Below, one piece after another: positions 62,719-64,000 of a stretch of 64,000 bases of DNA. The stretch comes from Pseudomonadota bacterium (GTDB lineage: Bacteria > Pseudomonadota > Alphaproteobacteria > Rhizobiales > Xanthobacteraceae), in the NCBI GenBank assembly GCA_023451825.1, contig JAEXYA010000034.1, positions 62,001 through 126,000 of the forward strand. The letters are read 5' to 3'. Below the pieces are notes generated by a model. It did no database searches and had not been told where the DNA came from. It worked only from the letters and a program-made list of their open reading frames with translations. Numbering within the stretch: position 1 is the stretch's first letter; each line of letters begins with the position of its first letter. Made by a program: the position numbers and the translations under genes.

Positions 62719-62998
62719 GCGAATCGTGTTCCGCCCACACTGACACCGTGGGGCCTGCAAAGGGAGCCTTGTTAACAGGGATTGGGCTCATATAGGGGCA
62801 AGGGACGGCCCGCGGTAGAGTTTTCCCCGCATGAGACCGTCCCGCGCCCGATGCACGCGGTTACCACCGCTGGCGGCTCCATGCCGCATGCGGCGATCTT
62901 GACTGGTTCGCCCAATCGGCTACCCAACAGGCGTGCGGGACGACCCGCGCCTTCGACGACCATTCCGGGACGGCCCGGCCCATGCAAAGGGGCCGGCG

Positions 62999-63748
62999 AT
63001 GGCCGATCCGATCCAGCAATTCGATATCAAGCCGCTCATCCGCCTCGGCGACATCGCCGGGCACGAGATCGCGCTGACCAATTCCTCCGCTTTCATGTTC
63101 CTGGTGGTGGCGCTGGCTGCCGGCTTCGTGCTGCTCGGCAGCCGGAACCGGGCGCTGGTTCCCGGCCGCTGGCAGTCGTTGGCGGAGCTGCAGCATGAAT
63201 TCGTGGCGAAGACCCTGCGCGAGATCACCGGCGAGCACGGCTTGCGATTCTTCCCGCTGGTGTTCTCGCTGTTCACCTTCATCCTGTTCGCCAATCTCGT
63301 CGGCATGTTGCCTTACGGCTTCACGGTGACCAGCCATCTGATCGTGACCTTCGCACTGGCCGCGCTGGTGTTTGCCGTGGTCACCATTTACGGGCTCGCC
63401 AAGCACGGCTTGCGCTTCTTCCGGCTGTTCATGCCGGCGGATGTGCCGATGGCGCTGGCGCCCTTCATCGTGCCGATCGAGATCATCTCCTATCTGTCGC
63501 GCCCGGTCAGCCATTCCGTTCGTCTGTTCGCGGTCATGCTCGGCGGTCACATCACGCTAAAAGTGTTTGCAGGTTTTGTCGTCAGCCTGTCCGGCCTCGG
63601 CGCCATCGGCGTGGCGGCGGCGATCCTGCCGCTGATGATGACGGTAGCAATCACCGCGCTGGAAATCCTGATGGCCTTCATCCAGGCTTACGTCTTCACC
63701 ATGTTGACCTGCATGTATCTCAACGACGCGCTGCATCCCGGCCATTGA
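62999..63748 (+). CDS. atpB: F0F1 ATP synthase subunit a
   Basis: A 249-residue inner-membrane proton channel subunit. Helices are evident, including FFPLVFSLFTFILFANLVGML, the essential Arg in SYLSRPVSHSVRLFAVMLGGH, and a C-terminal helix with FIQAYVFTMLTCMYLNDALH. The start at 62999 (MADPIQQF) follows AAAGGGG by about 8 bp. In many alphaproteobacteria the operon runs atpI-atpB-atpE-atpF'-atpF. No atpI is visible in the 280 bp upstream. Downstream, a ribosome-binding site (GGGAGAG) at the window edge fits the start of atpE. Confidence 0.96.
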   Translation: MADPIQQFDIKPLIRLGDIAGHEIALTNSSAFMFLVVALAAGFVLLGSRNRALVPGRWQSLAELQHEFVAKTLREITGEHGLRFFPLVFSLFTFILFANLVGMLPYGFTVTSHLIVTFALAALVFAVVTIYGLAKHGLRFFRLFMPADVPMALAPFIVPIEIISYLSRPVSHSVRLFAVMLGGHITLKVFAGFVVSLSGLGAIGVAAAILPLMMTVAITALEILMAFIQAYVFTMLTCMYLNDALHPGH

Positions 63749-64000
63749 GGATCGGCGCTCGCGGCCATCCTTCGAGACGCGGCCTAAAGAAGGCCGCTCC
63801 TCAGGATGAGGGTAGAGTGTATTGGCGCTTTAGAAGTCCCTCATGGTGAGGAGCCCGCGACTTGTCCGCCGAAGCTCGAAGAGCGAAGGCGGAAGCGGGC
63901 GTCTCGAACCATGCAGGCCGAGCACTATCGTTATCACCGAAGGGGACGACCTCTTCGTATCTCGCAAGTTCAGGACGGCCTGACAAACGGGAGAGCCAAT
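63749..64000. repeat. Repeat-containing spacer after atpB, ending in a ribosome-binding site
   Basis: A palindromic element spans roughly 63757-63930. It has ATCCTTCGAGACGCGGCC and GGCCGCTCCTCAGGATGAGG arms, followed by CTCATGGTGAGGAGC and GCGTCTCGAACCATG, and resembles a dispersed rhizobial repeat. The last 20 bases contain GGGAGAG, suggesting that the next gene (probably atpE, inferred from operon order) begins just past the edge. Confidence 0.6.

Noticed and set aside
60916..62775. A 619-codon plus-strand frame opposite the UvrD-type helicase gene
   Set aside because: It is antisense to a gene with all helicase motifs; no start site or domain supports it.

Overview
This window is a GC-rich alphaproteobacterial chromosome segment, most likely from the Bradyrhizobium/Rhodopseudomonas/Afipia group (Nitrobacteraceae). 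I infer this from the style of the encoded proteins (a short, divergent Ddl; FtsQ with a long N-terminus; FtsZ with a long variable linker), an alpha-type RNase P RNA, and dense palindromic intergenic repeat families that recur in that group. No rRNA, tRNA, CRISPR array, transposase or phage gene was found.

Layout. 1-7.1 kb: a very large autotransporter with a glycine-rich N-terminus and a modular beta-helix passenger. 7.1-13.7 kb: an aldehyde dehydrogenase, an extensin-like lipoprotein, and a TetR-controlled EmrAB-type efflux pair with a perfect 19-bp palindrome in the divergent promoter. 13.7-15.1 kb: rnpB (minus strand) and an AmpD-like amidase. 15.5-39.8 kb: the division and cell wall (dcw) cluster in the order rsmH-ftsL-ftsI-murE-murF-mraY-murD-//-ftsW-murG-//-murC-murB-//-ddl-ftsQ-ftsA-ftsZ, followed by lpxC. 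The cluster is interrupted by a 0.9-kb repeat-filled spacer carrying a LexA-type box (murD-ftsW), by three unrelated genes (kinase-like, LysR, MFS; between murG and murC), and by a reverse-strand DUF4239 membrane protein (murB-ddl). No mraZ was found next to rsmH. 41-47 kb: two tiny membrane proteins, bamD, recN, ligA. 47-56 kb: a Bcr/CflA-type MFS exporter, an Xaa-Pro aminopeptidase, a 57-aa conserved-looking small protein, prmA, a PYROXD2-like flavoprotein, and a large membrane protein with a spermidine-synthase-like domain. 56-60 kb: an L,D-transpeptidase, a small glycine-rich exported protein, an ABC-2 exporter pair, and a hicB-hicA-hicB cluster directly behind a UvrD/PcrA helicase gene. 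63-64 kb: atpB, with a ribosome-binding site for the next gene (probably atpE) at the right edge.

How it works together. The core is the peptidoglycan precursor pathway (MurE/F/D/C/B, Ddl, MraY, MurG) interleaved with the divisome (FtsL, FtsI, FtsW, FtsQ, FtsA, FtsZ). It is flanked by envelope maintenance functions: LpxC for lipid A, BamD for outer-membrane assembly (which the autotransporter would need), an AmpD-like amidase for recycling, an L,D-transpeptidase and an extensin-like LAS-family protein.

The least explained signals are non-coding: a 22-23-bp-period array of DnaA-box-like 9-mers between prmA and the PYROXD2-like gene; a LexA-type box overlapping a minus-strand TTGACA in the murD-ftsW spacer; an interspersed palindrome forming the P12 helix of RNase P RNA; paired GANTC sites inside a palindrome upstream of ftsQ; and a tandem 32-bp-period direct repeat upstream of lpxC. 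Several repeat elements also intrude on genes, supplying murB's stop codon and ddl's C-terminal tail.
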